Source: Streptomyces sp. NRRL S-244
GTDB lineage: Bacteria > Actinomycetota > Actinomycetes > Streptomycetales > Streptomycetaceae
Reading direction: 5' to 3'
NCBI RefSeq assembly: GCF_000717915.1
Contig: NZ_JOCX01000017.1
Location: 1-64,000 of the forward strand
Length of the DNA: 64,000 nucleotides
Below, piece by piece: positions 29,517-38,716 of this stretch (its first letter is position 1; each line of letters starts with the position of its first letter). The position numbers and the translations under genes were made by a program. Below the pieces are notes generated by a model. It did no database searches. It saw nothing but the letters and a program-made list of their open reading frames with translations, and was not told where the DNA came from.

Positions 29517-31202
29517 TCAGGACGGTTTGTAGTCCTTGCCCAGGGTCACCACGACGTCGGCGTTCACCGCGTTCTCGCCCTTCTTCACGACGGTCTCCGG
29601 CAAGCCCAGCGTCTTGGCCACGTCGACCGCCTTGGTCCGCTGCGCGTCGTCCTGGTACGTGATCTGTGTGGCGGGCTGGGTCTTGTCGGCCTTACCGCCG
29701 TCCACGAAGGTGTAGCCGCCGTTCAGCAGCGCGGCCTTCGCCGCGACCTGCGTCTTCTCGTCGCCGGTGGCGTCCTTCAGGCCGACGCGCGGCGCGGTGC
29801 CGGGCTGGGCCGCCGTGAAGCTGCCGCCGAGCACCTCCTTGACGACGTTCTTGTTGGCGTCGTCGGTGAGCGTGCCGTCCGGCTTCACCGCGAGGACGTC
29901 CGTGCGGTACGCGCCCTCCTTGGCGTGCTCGCCCAGCTTGGCCAGCAGGGTGCCGAGGGTCTGGGCGTTCAGGGAGGGGTCGAGGATCTGGCCCATGCTC
30001 TCGACGGTGACGGTCGCCGCCTTCGCGTCTCCTGGAACCTTGCGCAGCACCCCGTAGAGCACCTTGCCGAGCCGGTCCAGCTGCTTGGCCTCGGGCTCGC
30101 CCTGGCCGCGGTACGTGGCGTACGCGACGGCCATCGCACCGCTGAGGTGCTGCTTCGGGCCCTGCCCCACGGCCGGGATCTTGGCGGCGTCGTCGGCCGG
30201 GATCGCGACGTCGGTGTCGGTCTCGATGCCGCCGACCAGCTCGACCAGGTTCTCCAGGAAGGGGGTGTCCAGGCGCCAGGTGCCGCCGATGTGGGTGCCG
30301 AGCATCGAGTCGAGGGAGTCCCGTACCCCGAGGCCGCCCTCCTCGACCGCCTTGCCGAGGGCCGTGCCGGTGCCGTCGTCCTTCGCGACGCCGAGGGTGT
30401 TCGGCAGCAGGACGGTGGCGCCCTTCTTGGTGGTGACGTTGTCGACGAGCAGCGCCGTGGAGGTGCCGCCCTTCTTGGTGTTGTGCAGGTGGACGACGAT
30501 CATGTCGCGCTTCTGCGGTCCGGCGGCGGCCGCCGCGCCCTTCTTCTGGCCGGGGCCGTCGAGGAACGGCAGCTTGCCCGCGTACCAGAGGTAGCCGACG
30601 CCGGCGACGACGAAGAGCGCGAGGACGACGATCAGGGCGACCACCCGGTTGCGGCCGCGACGGCGGGCCTCCTCGCGGCGCTCGGTCCGGCTCTCGGTGA
30701 ACTTGAGCCAGTCGATGACGTCCTCGGAGTCCTCGTCCGGCTGGTCGATGAACGCGAACTGCTCGGTGCGGTAGTCCGGGTCGGACGGCCCGCCCTCGGG
30801 CCGGCGCGGTTCGGGGACCCGGTCGGGGCGCGGCGGCTCCGGCTCGGCCGCGGGGGCCGGGGCGGGAGCGGCGGGCTCGGGGGCGGCCTGCTGCGGGATC
30901 CACTGCCCGGTCTGCTGCGTGTCGTACCCGTAGGCCGGGGCCTGCGGGTACGCCTGCTGCCCGTACTCCGGGGCGGCCGGCTGCTGCGGCTGCTGCTGCG
31001 GGTAGTACGCCTGCTGCGCCTGCTGGCCGTAGCCCTGGGGGTCGTAGCCGTACTGCTGCTGCTCGTACGCCTGCTCGTACTGCTGCCCGGGGGCGGGCTG
31101 CGCGGGCACCTGGCCGTACACCGGCCGCCCGTACGGGTCGTAGCCGAGGAGCTGCTGCTCCTGTGCGGCGTACGGGTCGTACGGCTCCTGTCGGTCGTTC
31201 AC
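29517..31202 (-). CDS. LytR-CpsA-Psr (LCP)-family membrane protein with LytR C-terminal domain
   Basis: A 561-residue protein. Residues 1-165 are a Gln/Tyr/Pro-rich disordered cytoplasmic region, one membrane helix lies at 187-206, a divergent LCP domain at about 230-400, and a LytR_C-type domain at about 455-555. LCP proteins attach anionic glycopolymers to peptidoglycan outside the membrane. Here the usual IPRDT-type arginine motif reads LLPNTL (265-270), so key residues for pyrophosphate handling may be missing. I recall that in S. coelicolor the LCP protein PdtA (SCO2578), needed for spore-wall polydiglycosylphosphate, lies at this locus; orthology is likely but not tested. It starts at GTG 31202, 24 bp after nadD. 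Confidence 0.8.
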   Translation of the reverse strand: MNDRQEPYDPYAAQEQQLLGYDPYGRPVYGQVPAQPAPGQQYEQAYEQQQYGYDPQGYGQQAQQAYYPQQQPQQPAAPEYGQQAYPQAPAYGYDTQQTGQWIPQQAAPEPAAPAPAPAAEPEPPRPDRVPEPRRPEGGPSDPDYRTEQFAFIDQPDEDSEDVIDWLKFTESRTERREEARRRGRNRVVALIVVLALFVVAGVGYLWYAGKLPFLDGPGQKKGAAAAAGPQKRDMIVVHLHNTKKGGTSTALLVDNVTTKKGATVLLPNTLGVAKDDGTGTALGKAVEEGGLGVRDSLDSMLGTHIGGTWRLDTPFLENLVELVGGIETDTDVAIPADDAAKIPAVGQGPKQHLSGAMAVAYATYRGQGEPEAKQLDRLGKVLYGVLRKVPGDAKAATVTVESMGQILDPSLNAQTLGTLLAKLGEHAKEGAYRTDVLAVKPDGTLTDDANKNVVKEVLGGSFTAAQPGTAPRVGLKDATGDEKTQVAAKAALLNGGYTFVDGGKADKTQPATQITYQDDAQRTKAVDVAKTLGLPETVVKKGENAVNADVVVTLGKDYKPS

Positions 31203-31226
31203 CGCGGGGCCCCTCTCTCCGGAAGC

Positions 31227-31844
31227 TCAGGCTCCCCGGTACAGCTCACGCTTGTCGATGTAGCGCACCACACCGTCGGGCACCAAATACCAGACAGGAT
31301 CCCCCTGGGCGACCCGGGTGCGGCAGTCCGTGGACGAAATCGCCAGCGCGGGCACCTGGACCAGGGAGACGCCGTCCTCGGGGAGCCCGTCGTCGCTGAG
31401 CACGTGGCCCGGCCGGGTGACCCCGATGAAGTGGGCGAGCGAGAAGAGCTCGTCGGCGTTGCGCCAGGTCAGGATCTGGGCGAGGGCGTCGGCACCGGTG
31501 ATGAAGAAGAGGTCGGCGTCTTCGTTGAGGGCGCTCAGATCACGCAGGGTGTCGATCGTGTACGTCGGCCCGCCGCGGTCGATGTCGATGCGGCTCACCG
31601 AGAACTGGGGGTTCGAGGCCGTCGCGATGACCGTCATCAGATAGCGGTCCTCGGCGGGGGACACGGCGCGCTGCGACTTCTGCCACGGCTGGCCGGTCGG
31701 TACGAACATCACCTCGTCGAGGTGGAACAGGGCGGCCACTTCGCTGGCGGCCACCAGGTGTCCGTGGTGGATCGGGTCGAATGTCCCGCCCATCACGCCG
31801 AGCCGGCGCTTGACCGGGCCGGTAGGCATCTCCTGCTCTCCCAT
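31227..31844 (-). CDS. nadD: Nicotinate-nucleotide adenylyltransferase
   Basis: A 205-residue NAD biosynthesis enzyme that joins ATP and nicotinate mononucleotide to give deamido-NAD. The nucleotidyltransferase motif [11 protein letters not shown] is at residues 19-29 and ISSTDCR near 170. ATG at 31844 gives MGEQEMPTG; a second ATG at 31829 with GGGAGAG upstream is an alternative. It is the first gene of the nadD-LCP-rsfS-phosphatase operon. Confidence 0.95.
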   Translation of the reverse strand: MGEQEMPTGPVKRRLGVMGGTFDPIHHGHLVAASEVAALFHLDEVMFVPTGQPWQKSQRAVSPAEDRYLMTVIATASNPQFSVSRIDIDRGGPTYTIDTLRDLSALNEDADLFFITGADALAQILTWRNADELFSLAHFIGVTRPGHVLSDDGLPEDGVSLVQVPALAISSTDCRTRVAQGDPVWYLVPDGVVRYIDKRELYRGA

Positions 31845-31912
31845 GAGCGCAGAGCCTACTGGCCCGGCGGAGCGGTGCCGACCCGCGATCGAGCGGGTGC
31901 GCGACGACCGGT

Positions 31913-32080
31913 TCAGCGGTCGCGGTTCAGGCGCGTGGTCACCCAGAGCATCAGGAGCAGGATGAACAGTGCGCCGCCGCCGGTCAGGTACGGGTTCAGG
32001 CTGTCGTGGTTGCCGCCGTGCTGCTCGGCGCCCTCCGACGCGAGAACGACCAGGTTGTGGGCGGTGGAGGAGAGGCTCAT
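31913..32080 (-). CDS. Small single-pass membrane protein
   Basis: A 55-residue protein, [20 protein letters not shown] at its start, with one membrane helix near the C-terminus ([18 protein letters not shown]) and the closing NRDR. I recall this form of short protein (ending in TRxNRDR) as conserved in streptomycetes, with no known function. The longer frame to 33130 is the antisense of the peptidase gene and is not real. It is divergent from the M48 peptidase. No Shine-Dalgarno is convincing. Confidence 0.65.
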   Translation of the reverse strand: MSLSSTAHNLVVLASEGAEQHGGNHDSLNPYLTGGGALFILLLMLWVTTRLNRDR

Positions 32081-32221
32081 CAGGCAGATACCTATCGAGT
32101 CGGGGAGCGAGCGGAGACTTCGCTCACATCGTATGCGGGGGCCTGGGGCACGCTCACGCCGACTCAGGCGTTGGAGAGGATAGACGCAGGAGCACTCAGG
32201 CCGATCAAGGGGGAGGGCGTT

Positions 32222-33313
32222 ATGACGGAGACCGGGTTCGAGAAGGTGCCGGCGAGGGACCGCAGGAGGTTCCCCGGTATTTCCTCGCGCGCGTACGAGC
32301 ATCCGGCGGACCGCTCGGCGCTGGTGGCGCTGCGCAAGCTGACCGGGTTCGACACCGTGTTCAAGGCCTTGAGCGGACTGCTTCCGGAGCGGAGCCTGCG
32401 CCTGCTCTTCCTGTCGGATTCCGTCCGGGTGGGCGAGACCCAGTTCCCTCACCTGTACGAGATGCTCCGCGACGCCTGTTACATCCTGGACCTGGAGAAG
32501 GTCCCGCAGATGTACGTGCAGCAGGACCCGAGGCCGAACGCGATGTGCATCGGGCTGGACGAGCCGATCATCGTGGTGACGACGGCCCTGGTCGAGCTGC
32601 TCGACGAGGAGGAGATGCGGGCGGTCGTGGGCCACGAGGTGGGCCACGCCCTGTCGGGGCACGCGGTGTACCGCACGATCCTGCTGTTCCTGACGACGCT
32701 GTCGCTGAAGGTCGCGTGGATCCCGCTGGGCAATGTGGCGATCATGGCCATCGTGACCGCGCTGCGCGAGTGGTTCCGCAAGTCGGAGCTGTCGGCGGAC
32801 CGGGCGGGGCTGCTGGTCGGGCAGGACGTGACCGCCTCGATGCGCGGCCTGATGAAGCTCGCGGGCGGCAACCACCTCCACGAGATGAACGTGGACTCCT
32901 TCCTGGCCCAGGCCGAGGAGTACGAGGCGGGCGGCGATCTGCGCGACTCCGTGCTGAAGATCCTCAACATGCTGCCGCGGACGCATCCCTTCACCACGGT
33001 GCGGGCGGCCGAGCTGAAGAAGTGGTCGCAGAACCGGGACTACCAGCGGATCATGGACGGCCACTACCCGCGGCGCGAGGAGGACAAGGACACCTCGGTG
33101 ACGGACTCCTTCCGGGAGTCGGCCTCGCACTACGCGGACGCGGTGCGCAACAGCAAGGACCCGCTGTTCAAGCTGGTCGGCGACATCGCGGGCGGCGCTG
33201 CCGATGTCGGCGGCAAGCTGCGCGACAGGTTCACGGGCGCGGCCGGCGGCGGCTCGAACGGGAACGGCGAGGCCAAGGGCGAGGCCAAGGGCGGGGCTAC
33301 GGAGCAGGGCTGA
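32222..33313 (+). CDS. M48-family metallopeptidase
   Basis: A 363-residue zinc peptidase. HEVGH at 138-142 supplies two His ligands and the catalytic Glu, and ELSADRAG near 190 the third ligand. One or two hydrophobic segments (about 150-180) follow the active site, as in HtpX-like membrane proteases. A Gly/Lys-rich tail ends the protein. ATG at 32222 is preceded by GGGAGGG. Substrates are unknown. It overlaps the convergent membrane-protein gene by 17 bp. Confidence 0.87.
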   Translation: MTETGFEKVPARDRRRFPGISSRAYEHPADRSALVALRKLTGFDTVFKALSGLLPERSLRLLFLSDSVRVGETQFPHLYEMLRDACYILDLEKVPQMYVQQDPRPNAMCIGLDEPIIVVTTALVELLDEEEMRAVVGHEVGHALSGHAVYRTILLFLTTLSLKVAWIPLGNVAIMAIVTALREWFRKSELSADRAGLLVGQDVTASMRGLMKLAGGNHLHEMNVDSFLAQAEEYEAGGDLRDSVLKILNMLPRTHPFTTVRAAELKKWSQNRDYQRIMDGHYPRREEDKDTSVTDSFRESASHYADAVRNSKDPLFKLVGDIAGGAADVGGKLRDRFTGAAGGGSNGNGEAKGEAKGGATEQG

Positions 33314-34460
33314 CCGGAGCGGTCCCGGCGGCCGTGGGCGCCGCCAGTACGCCGCACAGCCCGGCGGTGCGCCTCGGGGTGCCGCTGGCGTACGGGTCGC
33401 TCGCGGCCGGGCCGACCGTGGTCGGCCCGGCCCCGGCCAGGACCGGGCGGAAGCCTTCGGCCGGCTCGGTGGAGCAGTCCTGCGGCCCTGCCATGACGTA
33501 GGCCGAGACCAGCTCCGCGCGGCGGGCCGTGAGGTCTTCCGAGTCGAAGCGCATCCTCAGCTCGCGCCGGACGGTGAAGAGCGAGGCGCCGTCGGCGGCG
33601 GCGGGGGATCCGGTGGCCGGACGCACGGCGTACACGAAGGCGTGGTCGGTGGTCACTTCGAGGACGTCCGCGGAGATCTCCTCGAAGGCGAGGGTGCCGC
33701 TGACCCGGACCCGGGTGTCGGCCACGGCGGCCGTGCCCGGGTCGAAGCGGACCAGCCAGCCGGTGGCGGCGTGCCGGCCGTCGCCGGAGGGCGAGGTCAT
33801 GCTGCGGTCGAACTGCGCCAGCTGATCGGGGTCGAGCAGGATCCGCACGGGCCGGGTGGCGGCCCCGGCGAGCACGTCGGGGTCCAGCGAGGACTGCACG
33901 AGGTAGTCCTTGGCGATGGACAGCGCGGTGATGACCTGCCCCTCGGTGAAGTGGTGGGTGCGGCGCGCGGCGGGCAGGCTGATCCCGGCCGCCCCGACGC
34001 GGTAGTCGGCCGCCGGGCTCTTCGCGTACAGGTCGACGGGGCGTCCGCCGGGTACGGCGGCGGCGGGGGCGAGCGGCACGATCGTGCTGATCAGCGGATC
34101 GGTGCGGCCGGTGGCCTGGGGCATGGTCGGATTGCTCAGGCCCATGTAGACGGCCGCGGCGAAGGCCACGGCGATGAGCAGCACGAGCAGCATGCCCTGG
34201 CGGGCGCCGCGGCCGGGCGTGCTGGTCCCGGGCCCGGAGGACCCGCCGCCGGACCAGATGGACCGGCTGCGTACGGCCCGTGCGTGTTCGCCCATGCGCT
34301 CCTGGGCGGAGAACTCCTGGAGCCGGGCAGCCCGGACGAAGTCCTCGTCGAACACCACCGACCGGTACTCGTCCGACCTGAACTCGTCCGACCGGAACTC
34401 CTCGTCGCCCCCGCCGATGCCGTCGGGGGTGCCGTCGGGTGGATCTCCTGGCACGGCCAT
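33297..34460 (-). CDS. Single-pass membrane protein with FDEDFV motif, unknown function
   Basis: A 387-residue protein I do not recognise by function. The cytoplasmic N-terminus carries repeated RSDE segments and then SVVFDEDFVRAA (residues 34-45). One membrane helix lies at 90-108 and a large extracytoplasmic domain (110-387) has a beta-rich character. The 182-residue product of the next gene upstream shares the VVFDEDFVR motif. ATG at 34460 is preceded by GGGGAG. I recall that S. coelicolor genes at this locus (SCO2583/SCO2584) have been linked to the spore wall synthesis complex; this is memory, not a search. Confidence 0.7.
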   Translation of the reverse strand: MAVPGDPPDGTPDGIGGGDEEFRSDEFRSDEYRSVVFDEDFVRAARLQEFSAQERMGEHARAVRSRSIWSGGGSSGPGTSTPGRGARQGMLLVLLIAVAFAAAVYMGLSNPTMPQATGRTDPLISTIVPLAPAAAVPGGRPVDLYAKSPAADYRVGAAGISLPAARRTHHFTEGQVITALSIAKDYLVQSSLDPDVLAGAATRPVRILLDPDQLAQFDRSMTSPSGDGRHAATGWLVRFDPGTAAVADTRVRVSGTLAFEEISADVLEVTTDHAFVYAVRPATGSPAAADGASLFTVRRELRMRFDSEDLTARRAELVSAYVMAGPQDCSTEPAEGFRPVLAGAGPTTVGPAASDPYASGTPRRTAGLCGVLAAPTAAGTAPVSPAP

Positions 34461-34528
34461 TGCTTCTCCCCGCTGTCCCCGCTTCAGAGAAGCCCCCAGC
34501 TCCGGTCGACGCGAGTGGGGTCGTACCT

Positions 34529-35077
34529 TCAGGGTTGGCGGCCGACGGGGTACGTAAACGCTCCGGCGCCGCTGACTTCCGTGAGCGGGGTGGTGGCGGG
34601 CGCGGGCGTGTGGTCCGCGTCGCTCGCCGCGCTGCGGTAGACGGCGCTGAAGGCCAGGGCGACCATGCCGAGGCCCATCACGAAGGCGAGCACCCAGGCG
34701 ACGGGGCGCAGCCAGGGCGAGCGGCCCCGGTAGGGCCGCAGCGCGCCGCCGTAGGCCCCGTACGGACCCTCGGCGTAGCCGGGGCCGTGTTCCCAGCCGG
34801 GTTCGTCGATGCCGTAACCGTCGGGGCGGCCGTAGCCGTAGCCGTCGTAGTCGTCGTCGGAGGTCCAGCCGCCGGCGACGGCGCGGGCGGCTTCCGCCTC
34901 TGCGCGCGCCCGGTCCGCGGCCCGCTGGCGTTCCGCGGCGCTCGGCTCATGGATCTCGGCGCTCCGGACGAAGTCCTCGTCGAACACCACGGAGGCGAAG
35001 TCCTGATCCGCGCCTCCGCGGTCGTCGTTGTCGGGCTCCCCGTCGTCCGGGAACTTGCCCCCCACGTCGTCCGGCAC
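34529..35077 (-). CDS. Small membrane protein sharing the FDEDFV motif
   Basis: A 182-residue protein. It has an acidic N-terminus, SVVFDEDFVRSAEIHEPSAAER at 29-50, a Tyr/Gly-rich stretch at 75-115, one membrane helix at about 128-147 and a short outer tail. The shared motif with the neighbouring 387-residue protein and same orientation suggest a duplicated cytoplasmic module that both use to bind a common partner. GTG at 35077 follows TACGCT by 6 nt, suggesting a leaderless mRNA. The function is unknown. Confidence 0.7.
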   Translation of the reverse strand: MPDDVGGKFPDDGEPDNDDRGGADQDFASVVFDEDFVRSAEIHEPSAAERQRAADRARAEAEAARAVAGGWTSDDDYDGYGYGRPDGYGIDEPGWEHGPGYAEGPYGAYGGALRPYRGRSPWLRPVAWVLAFVMGLGMVALAFSAVYRSAASDADHTPAPATTPLTEVSGAGAFTYPVGRQP

Positions 35078-35083
35078 AGCACC

Positions 35084-35089
35084 AGCGTA
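35084..35089 (-). promoter_or_regulatory. -10 box of a leaderless mRNA for the 182-residue membrane protein
   Basis: TACGCT on the minus strand ends 6 nt before the GTG at 35077. No Shine-Dalgarno is present. Confidence 0.45.
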
Positions 35090-35154
35090 GACCGGGGGGA
35101 CCGCTTTGGGCAGGGTGTGAGCCGAAATCCGGCCACCCGGTGTGCGGGGTCCGA

Positions 35155-36432
35155 CTACCGGACGTGACCGTCGCCGGTGACGATGTACTTGGTGGAGGTC
35201 AGCTCCGGAAGGCCCATCGGGCCCCGGGCGTGCAGCTTCTGGGTGGAGATTCCGATTTCGGCGCCGAAGCCGAACTGGCCACCGTCCGTGAACCGGGTGG
35301 ACGCGTTTACGGCGACCGTGGTCGAGTCGACCAGCTGGGTGAAACGGCGGGCGGCGGCCTGCGAGGTGGTGACGATCGCCTCGGTGTGGCCGGAGGTCCA
35401 GCGGCGGATGTGGGCGACGGCGTCGTCGAGGGAGTCCACGACCCCGGCGGCGATGTCGTACGAGAGGTACTCGGCGGCCCAGTCCTCGTCGGTGGCGGGC
35501 AGTGCGCTGACCTTGGAGTGCTCGGCGGCCGCGAGGACCCGCTCGTCGCCGTGGACGGTGACGCCGGCGTCGGCGAGGGCGTCGAGGGCGCGCGGCAGGA
35601 AGGCGTCGGCGATGTCGCGGTGGACGAGGAGGGTCTCGGCGGAGTTGCAGACCGAGGGCCGCTGGGCCTTGGAGTTGACGAGGATGTCCACGGCCATGTC
35701 GAGGTCGGCCTGGGCGTCCACGTAGACGTGGCAGTTGCCGGTACCGGTCTCGATGACCGGGACGATGGACTCCTCGACGACGGTCTTGATGAGGGAGGCG
35801 CCGCCGCGCGGGATGAGGACATCGACGAGGCCGCGGGCGCGCATCAGCTCGCGGACGGAGTCGCGGGACTCGCCCGGGACCAGCTGGATCGCGTCGGCGG
35901 GCAGGCCGGCGCTTTCGACGGCGTCGCGGAGGATGGCCACGAGGGCCGTGTTGGAGGCGTAGGCGGAGGAGCTGCCGCGCAGCAGGACCGCGTTGCCGGA
36001 CTTGAGGCAGAGGGCGGCGGCGTCGACGGTGACGTTGGGGCGGGCCTCGTAGATGATGCCGACGACGCCGAGCGGGACGCGGATCTGGCGGAGGTCGATC
36101 CCGTTGGGGAGGGTCGAGCCGCGGACGACCTCGCCGACGGGGTCGGGGAGTGCGGCAACGTCCCGGACGTCGGACGCGATGGCCGCGACGCGGTCGGGGG
36201 TGAGGGTGAGGCGGTCGATGACGGTCTCACTGGTGCCGGCTTCGCGGGCCTTGGCGATGTCGGTGGCGTTGGCCTCGACGATCTCGGCCGTACGGGCCAC
36301 CAGCGCGTCCGCGATGGCCAGCAGCGCGGCGTCCTTGGCGGACCGCGGGAGGGGGGCGATGGCCGCGGCGGCGGTACGGGCGGCTTGCGCGGTGGCGATC
36401 ACGGGCGAGGCGGGGGCGTCGAGCGAGGTCAT
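35155..36432 (-). CDS. proA: Glutamate-5-semialdehyde dehydrogenase
   Basis: A 425-residue NADPH-dependent enzyme of proline synthesis that reduces gamma-glutamyl phosphate to glutamate semialdehyde. The cofactor region [17 protein letters not shown], the catalytic Cys in [12 protein letters not shown], and the C-terminal [25 protein letters not shown] signature are complete. ATG at 36432 follows TACCCT by 7 nt, so it is probably leaderless. proB lies 1 kb upstream on the same strand, separated by a small gene and a GC-rich spacer. Confidence 0.96.
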   Translation of the reverse strand: MTSLDAPASPVIATAQAARTAAAAIAPLPRSAKDAALLAIADALVARTAEIVEANATDIAKAREAGTSETVIDRLTLTPDRVAAIASDVRDVAALPDPVGEVVRGSTLPNGIDLRQIRVPLGVVGIIYEARPNVTVDAAALCLKSGNAVLLRGSSSAYASNTALVAILRDAVESAGLPADAIQLVPGESRDSVRELMRARGLVDVLIPRGGASLIKTVVEESIVPVIETGTGNCHVYVDAQADLDMAVDILVNSKAQRPSVCNSAETLLVHRDIADAFLPRALDALADAGVTVHGDERVLAAAEHSKVSALPATDEDWAAEYLSYDIAAGVVDSLDDAVAHIRRWTSGHTEAIVTTSQAAARRFTQLVDSTTVAVNASTRFTDGGQFGFGAEIGISTQKLHARGPMGLPELTSTKYIVTGDGHVR

Positions 36433-36439
36433 GCCGCCC

Positions 36440-36445
36440 AGGGTA
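36440..36445 (-). promoter_or_regulatory. -10 box of a leaderless proA mRNA
   Basis: TACCCT on the minus strand ends 7 nt before the ATG at 36432, so proA has its own promoter rather than depending on proB. Confidence 0.5.
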
Positions 36446-36650
36446 GTCCCCGCCCCTGCCCGGGCCGACGGGGTTCCACCCCGCGAGACGCCCCGCCCCG
36501 GCCGGGGTCCCGCGCCGCCTCAGGATGCCCGCGTGGGCTCCGGACCGCACGGCAGGACCCGCCATGGCCCGGACCGCCGCCTGGTGCGGGCCGGGGGCGG
36601 GTGCCGGCCGTGGGCCCTGCGGGGCGTGGTCCCCTACACCGCCTTCGCCC

Positions 36651-36702
36651 GTTCCCCCGGGGCTCCGCCGGGACCCCGCCCGCAAACGCCGGAGGGGCCG
36701 GC
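36651..36702 (+). repeat. Dispersed Streptomyces intergenic element
   Basis: The text CCCCGGGGCTCCGCCGGGAC followed by CGCAAACGCCGGAGGGGCCGG matches the short GC-rich element that I know recurs between genes in many streptomycete chromosomes. It can fold through CTCCGCC/GGCGGAG-like arms. The copy number here cannot be seen from one window. Confidence 0.45.
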
Positions 36703-37008
36703 CAGGGGTGCGCAGGGCGCGCAGCCCCCGGAACGGGAACTCCGCCCCGGCCCCGGGGACGGGGCCCAGGGGCGGGGTCAGGGGACGGGGCAGCGCCCCT
36801 GAGCCCGGGGCGGGGTCAGGGGCGGAGTCCCTGGGAACGGTGGAAGGGCGGGTAGGGGACCGCCCCGCGCAGCGGCACAGGCCCGCAAGGCGCAGCCCGT
36901 GGCCCCGCCCCGCCACCCGCCGGACGGAGTCCGGCGCAGCGGCGCGAAGCCGGGGAGGCCGCCCGCGGCCGAGCCGTGCGAGCGGCGCGTCAAGAAGGCT
37001 GCGGCGCG

Positions 37009-37428
37009 TCAATAAGGGTGCACGCCCACCGGATGCGCCGGGGGTGGGCCGTAGCCCTCTGCCACGCGCAGGTGGTAGGTCGCGCGGTCGATGACCTCCA
37101 GGCCGACGATCTCCCACGGCGGGAGCTGCGCCGAGGAGCGGTGTTCGCCCCACAGGCGCAGGGCGACGGCCGCGGCGTCGTGGAGGTCGCGTGCTTCCTC
37201 CCAGTACCGGATCTCCGCGTGGTCGTCGGCGTACCGGCTGGTCAGGAGGAAGGGGTGGTCGTGCGCCAGTTGCTCCAGGCCGCGCCGGACCTCCGACAGC
37301 GGCGCCGGCTTGCCGGAGACGCTCAGGGTGACGTGCCAGAGCCGGGAGGCTTCGCCCTGCTCTTCGTCCCCGCCGCCGCTGATGCTGGTCAGCGCTCGTC
37401 TCACCAGCCCGCCTCCTGTCTGCGCCAT
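37009..37428 (-). CDS. Conserved hypothetical protein
   Basis: A 139-residue protein with no family I recognise. It has alternating strands and helices (LWHVTLSVSG, VRRGLEQLAHDHPFLLTSRY, HAEIRYWEEARDLHDAAAVALRLW, WEIVGLEVIDRATYHLR), consistent with a small alpha/beta cytosolic domain, and ends in a Pro/Gly/Tyr tail. ATG at 37428 follows GGCGGACAGG. It lies 61 bp downstream of proB in the same direction and is probably co-transcribed. Confidence 0.6.
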   Translation of the reverse strand: MAQTGGGLVRRALTSISGGGDEEQGEASRLWHVTLSVSGKPAPLSEVRRGLEQLAHDHPFLLTSRYADDHAEIRYWEEARDLHDAAAVALRLWGEHRSSAQLPPWEIVGLEVIDRATYHLRVAEGYGPPPAHPVGVHPY

Positions 37429-37489
37429 GCCTGTCCGCCCCTCACAGTTGACCAGTCCCCGGCCCGCCGCGCGGCGGTTTTACCGAACC

Positions 37490-38617
37490 TCAGCCCTCCA
37501 GCAGGACCAGATCGTCGCGGTGTACGACCTCGCGCTCGTACGCCGGACCGAGTTCCTTCGCCAGCTCCCTGGTGGAGCGGCCGAGCAGCTGCGGGAGTTC
37601 CTTGGCGTCGAAGTTGACCAGCCCGCGGGCCACGGCGCGGCCGTCGGGCCCGCGCAGTTCCACCGGGTCGCCGGCGACGAATTCGCCCTCGACGGCCGCG
37701 ATCCCGGCGGGCAGCAGGGAGCTGCCACGCTCGGTCACCGCGCGTACGGCGCCCTCGTCCAGGACCAGGTGCCCCTGCGGGGTCGAGGCGTGCTGGAGCC
37801 ACAGCAGCCGGTCCGCCGAGCGCCGGCCGGTGGCGTGGAAGTGCGTACCGGTGAGCCGGCCCGCCAGGGCGTCGGCCGCCTGGCTCGCCGAGGTGAGGAC
37901 GACCGGGATGCCGGCCGCGGCCGCGATCCGCGCCGCCTCGACCTTGGTGACCATGCCGCCGGTGCCGACGCCCGCCTTGCCGGCGCTGCCGATCGAGACG
38001 TGCGCGATGTCCTCGGGGCCGCGCACCTCGTCGATGCGGGTGGTGCCGGGCAGCGACGGGTCTCCGTCGTAGAGGCCGTCCACGTCGGACAGGAGGACGA
38101 GGAGGTCGGCGCGGACCAGGTGGGCGACGAGGGCGGCGAGCCGGTCGTTGTCGCCGAAGCGGATCTCGTCCGTGGCGACGGTGTCGTTCTCGTTGACCAC
38201 CGGCAGGGCGCCCATGGCCAGGAGCTGGTCCAGGGTCCGGTACGCGTTGCGGTAGTGGGCGCGGCGGCTGGTGTCGTCGCTGGTCAGCAGCACCTGCCCG
38301 ACGCGGACCCCGTACCGGGCGAAGGAGGCCGTGTACCGGGCGACCAGCAGGCCCTGCCCGACGCTGGCGGCGGCCTGCTGCCGGGCCAGGTCCGTGGGGC
38401 GGCGGCGCAGGCCGAGCGGGGAGAGCCCGGCGGCGATGGCTCCGCTGGAGACGAGGACGATCTCCTTCTCACCGCCGCTGCGCGCCTTGGCCAGTACGTC
38501 GACCAGGGCGTCCACCCGGTCGGCGTCGAGTCCGCCGGCCGCGGTGGTCAGGGAGGAGGATCCGACCTTGACCACGATCCTGCGGGCGTCCACGACACCT
38601 TGCCTAGCCGCTGACAC
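37490..38617 (-). CDS. proB: Glutamate 5-kinase
   Basis: A 375-residue enzyme for the first step of proline synthesis, phosphorylating glutamate and feedback-inhibited by proline. The amino acid kinase domain (RIVVKVGSSSLT, VNENDTV, FGDNDRLAALVA, GTGGMVTKVEAA) is followed by a PUA domain at about 285-370. GTG at 38617 with AGGGGACAG upstream gives MSAARQGV; the frame continues to 38653. In many actinobacteria obgE is the next gene upstream; here an 8.4-kb polysaccharide block lies between them. Confidence 0.96.
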   Translation of the reverse strand: MSAARQGVVDARRIVVKVGSSSLTTAAGGLDADRVDALVDVLAKARSGGEKEIVLVSSGAIAAGLSPLGLRRRPTDLARQQAAASVGQGLLVARYTASFARYGVRVGQVLLTSDDTSRRAHYRNAYRTLDQLLAMGALPVVNENDTVATDEIRFGDNDRLAALVAHLVRADLLVLLSDVDGLYDGDPSLPGTTRIDEVRGPEDIAHVSIGSAGKAGVGTGGMVTKVEAARIAAAAGIPVVLTSASQAADALAGRLTGTHFHATGRRSADRLLWLQHASTPQGHLVLDEGAVRAVTERGSSLLPAGIAAVEGEFVAGDPVELRGPDGRAVARGLVNFDAKELPQLLGRSTRELAKELGPAYEREVVHRDDLVLLEG

Positions 38618-38716
38618 GTCTGTCCCCTTGCCCCTTGCCGGTACGTCTGCCACCTCAATCTACGGGGTGGTGCGCCGCGCCCGCGCAGGGGTTTCAGACG
38701 GTGGACGACGGTGGAC

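Larger units (their letters stand above)
36433..37008. other. GC-rich intergenic spacer without a supportable gene
   Basis: About 575 bp between proA and a small gene. Frames are open on both strands only because stop codons are rare at this GC; none has family character. It holds runs of CCCCG/GGGGC, a 9-bp hairpin (CGCCCCTGA at 36794-36802 with TCAGGGGCG at 36816-36824) and a streptomycete-type dispersed element at 36651-36702. Apart from the proA -10 box I see nothing coding or regulatory. Confidence 0.6.

Noticed and set aside
29178..32183. A 1001-codon plus-strand open frame opposite rsfS, LCP and nadD
   Set aside because: It crosses three real genes on the minus strand and shows only low-complexity sequence.
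36433..37008. Open frames of 150-300 codons in the proA spacer
   Set aside because: Frames on both strands are open because of base composition; no ribosome site, motif or codon bias supports any of them.
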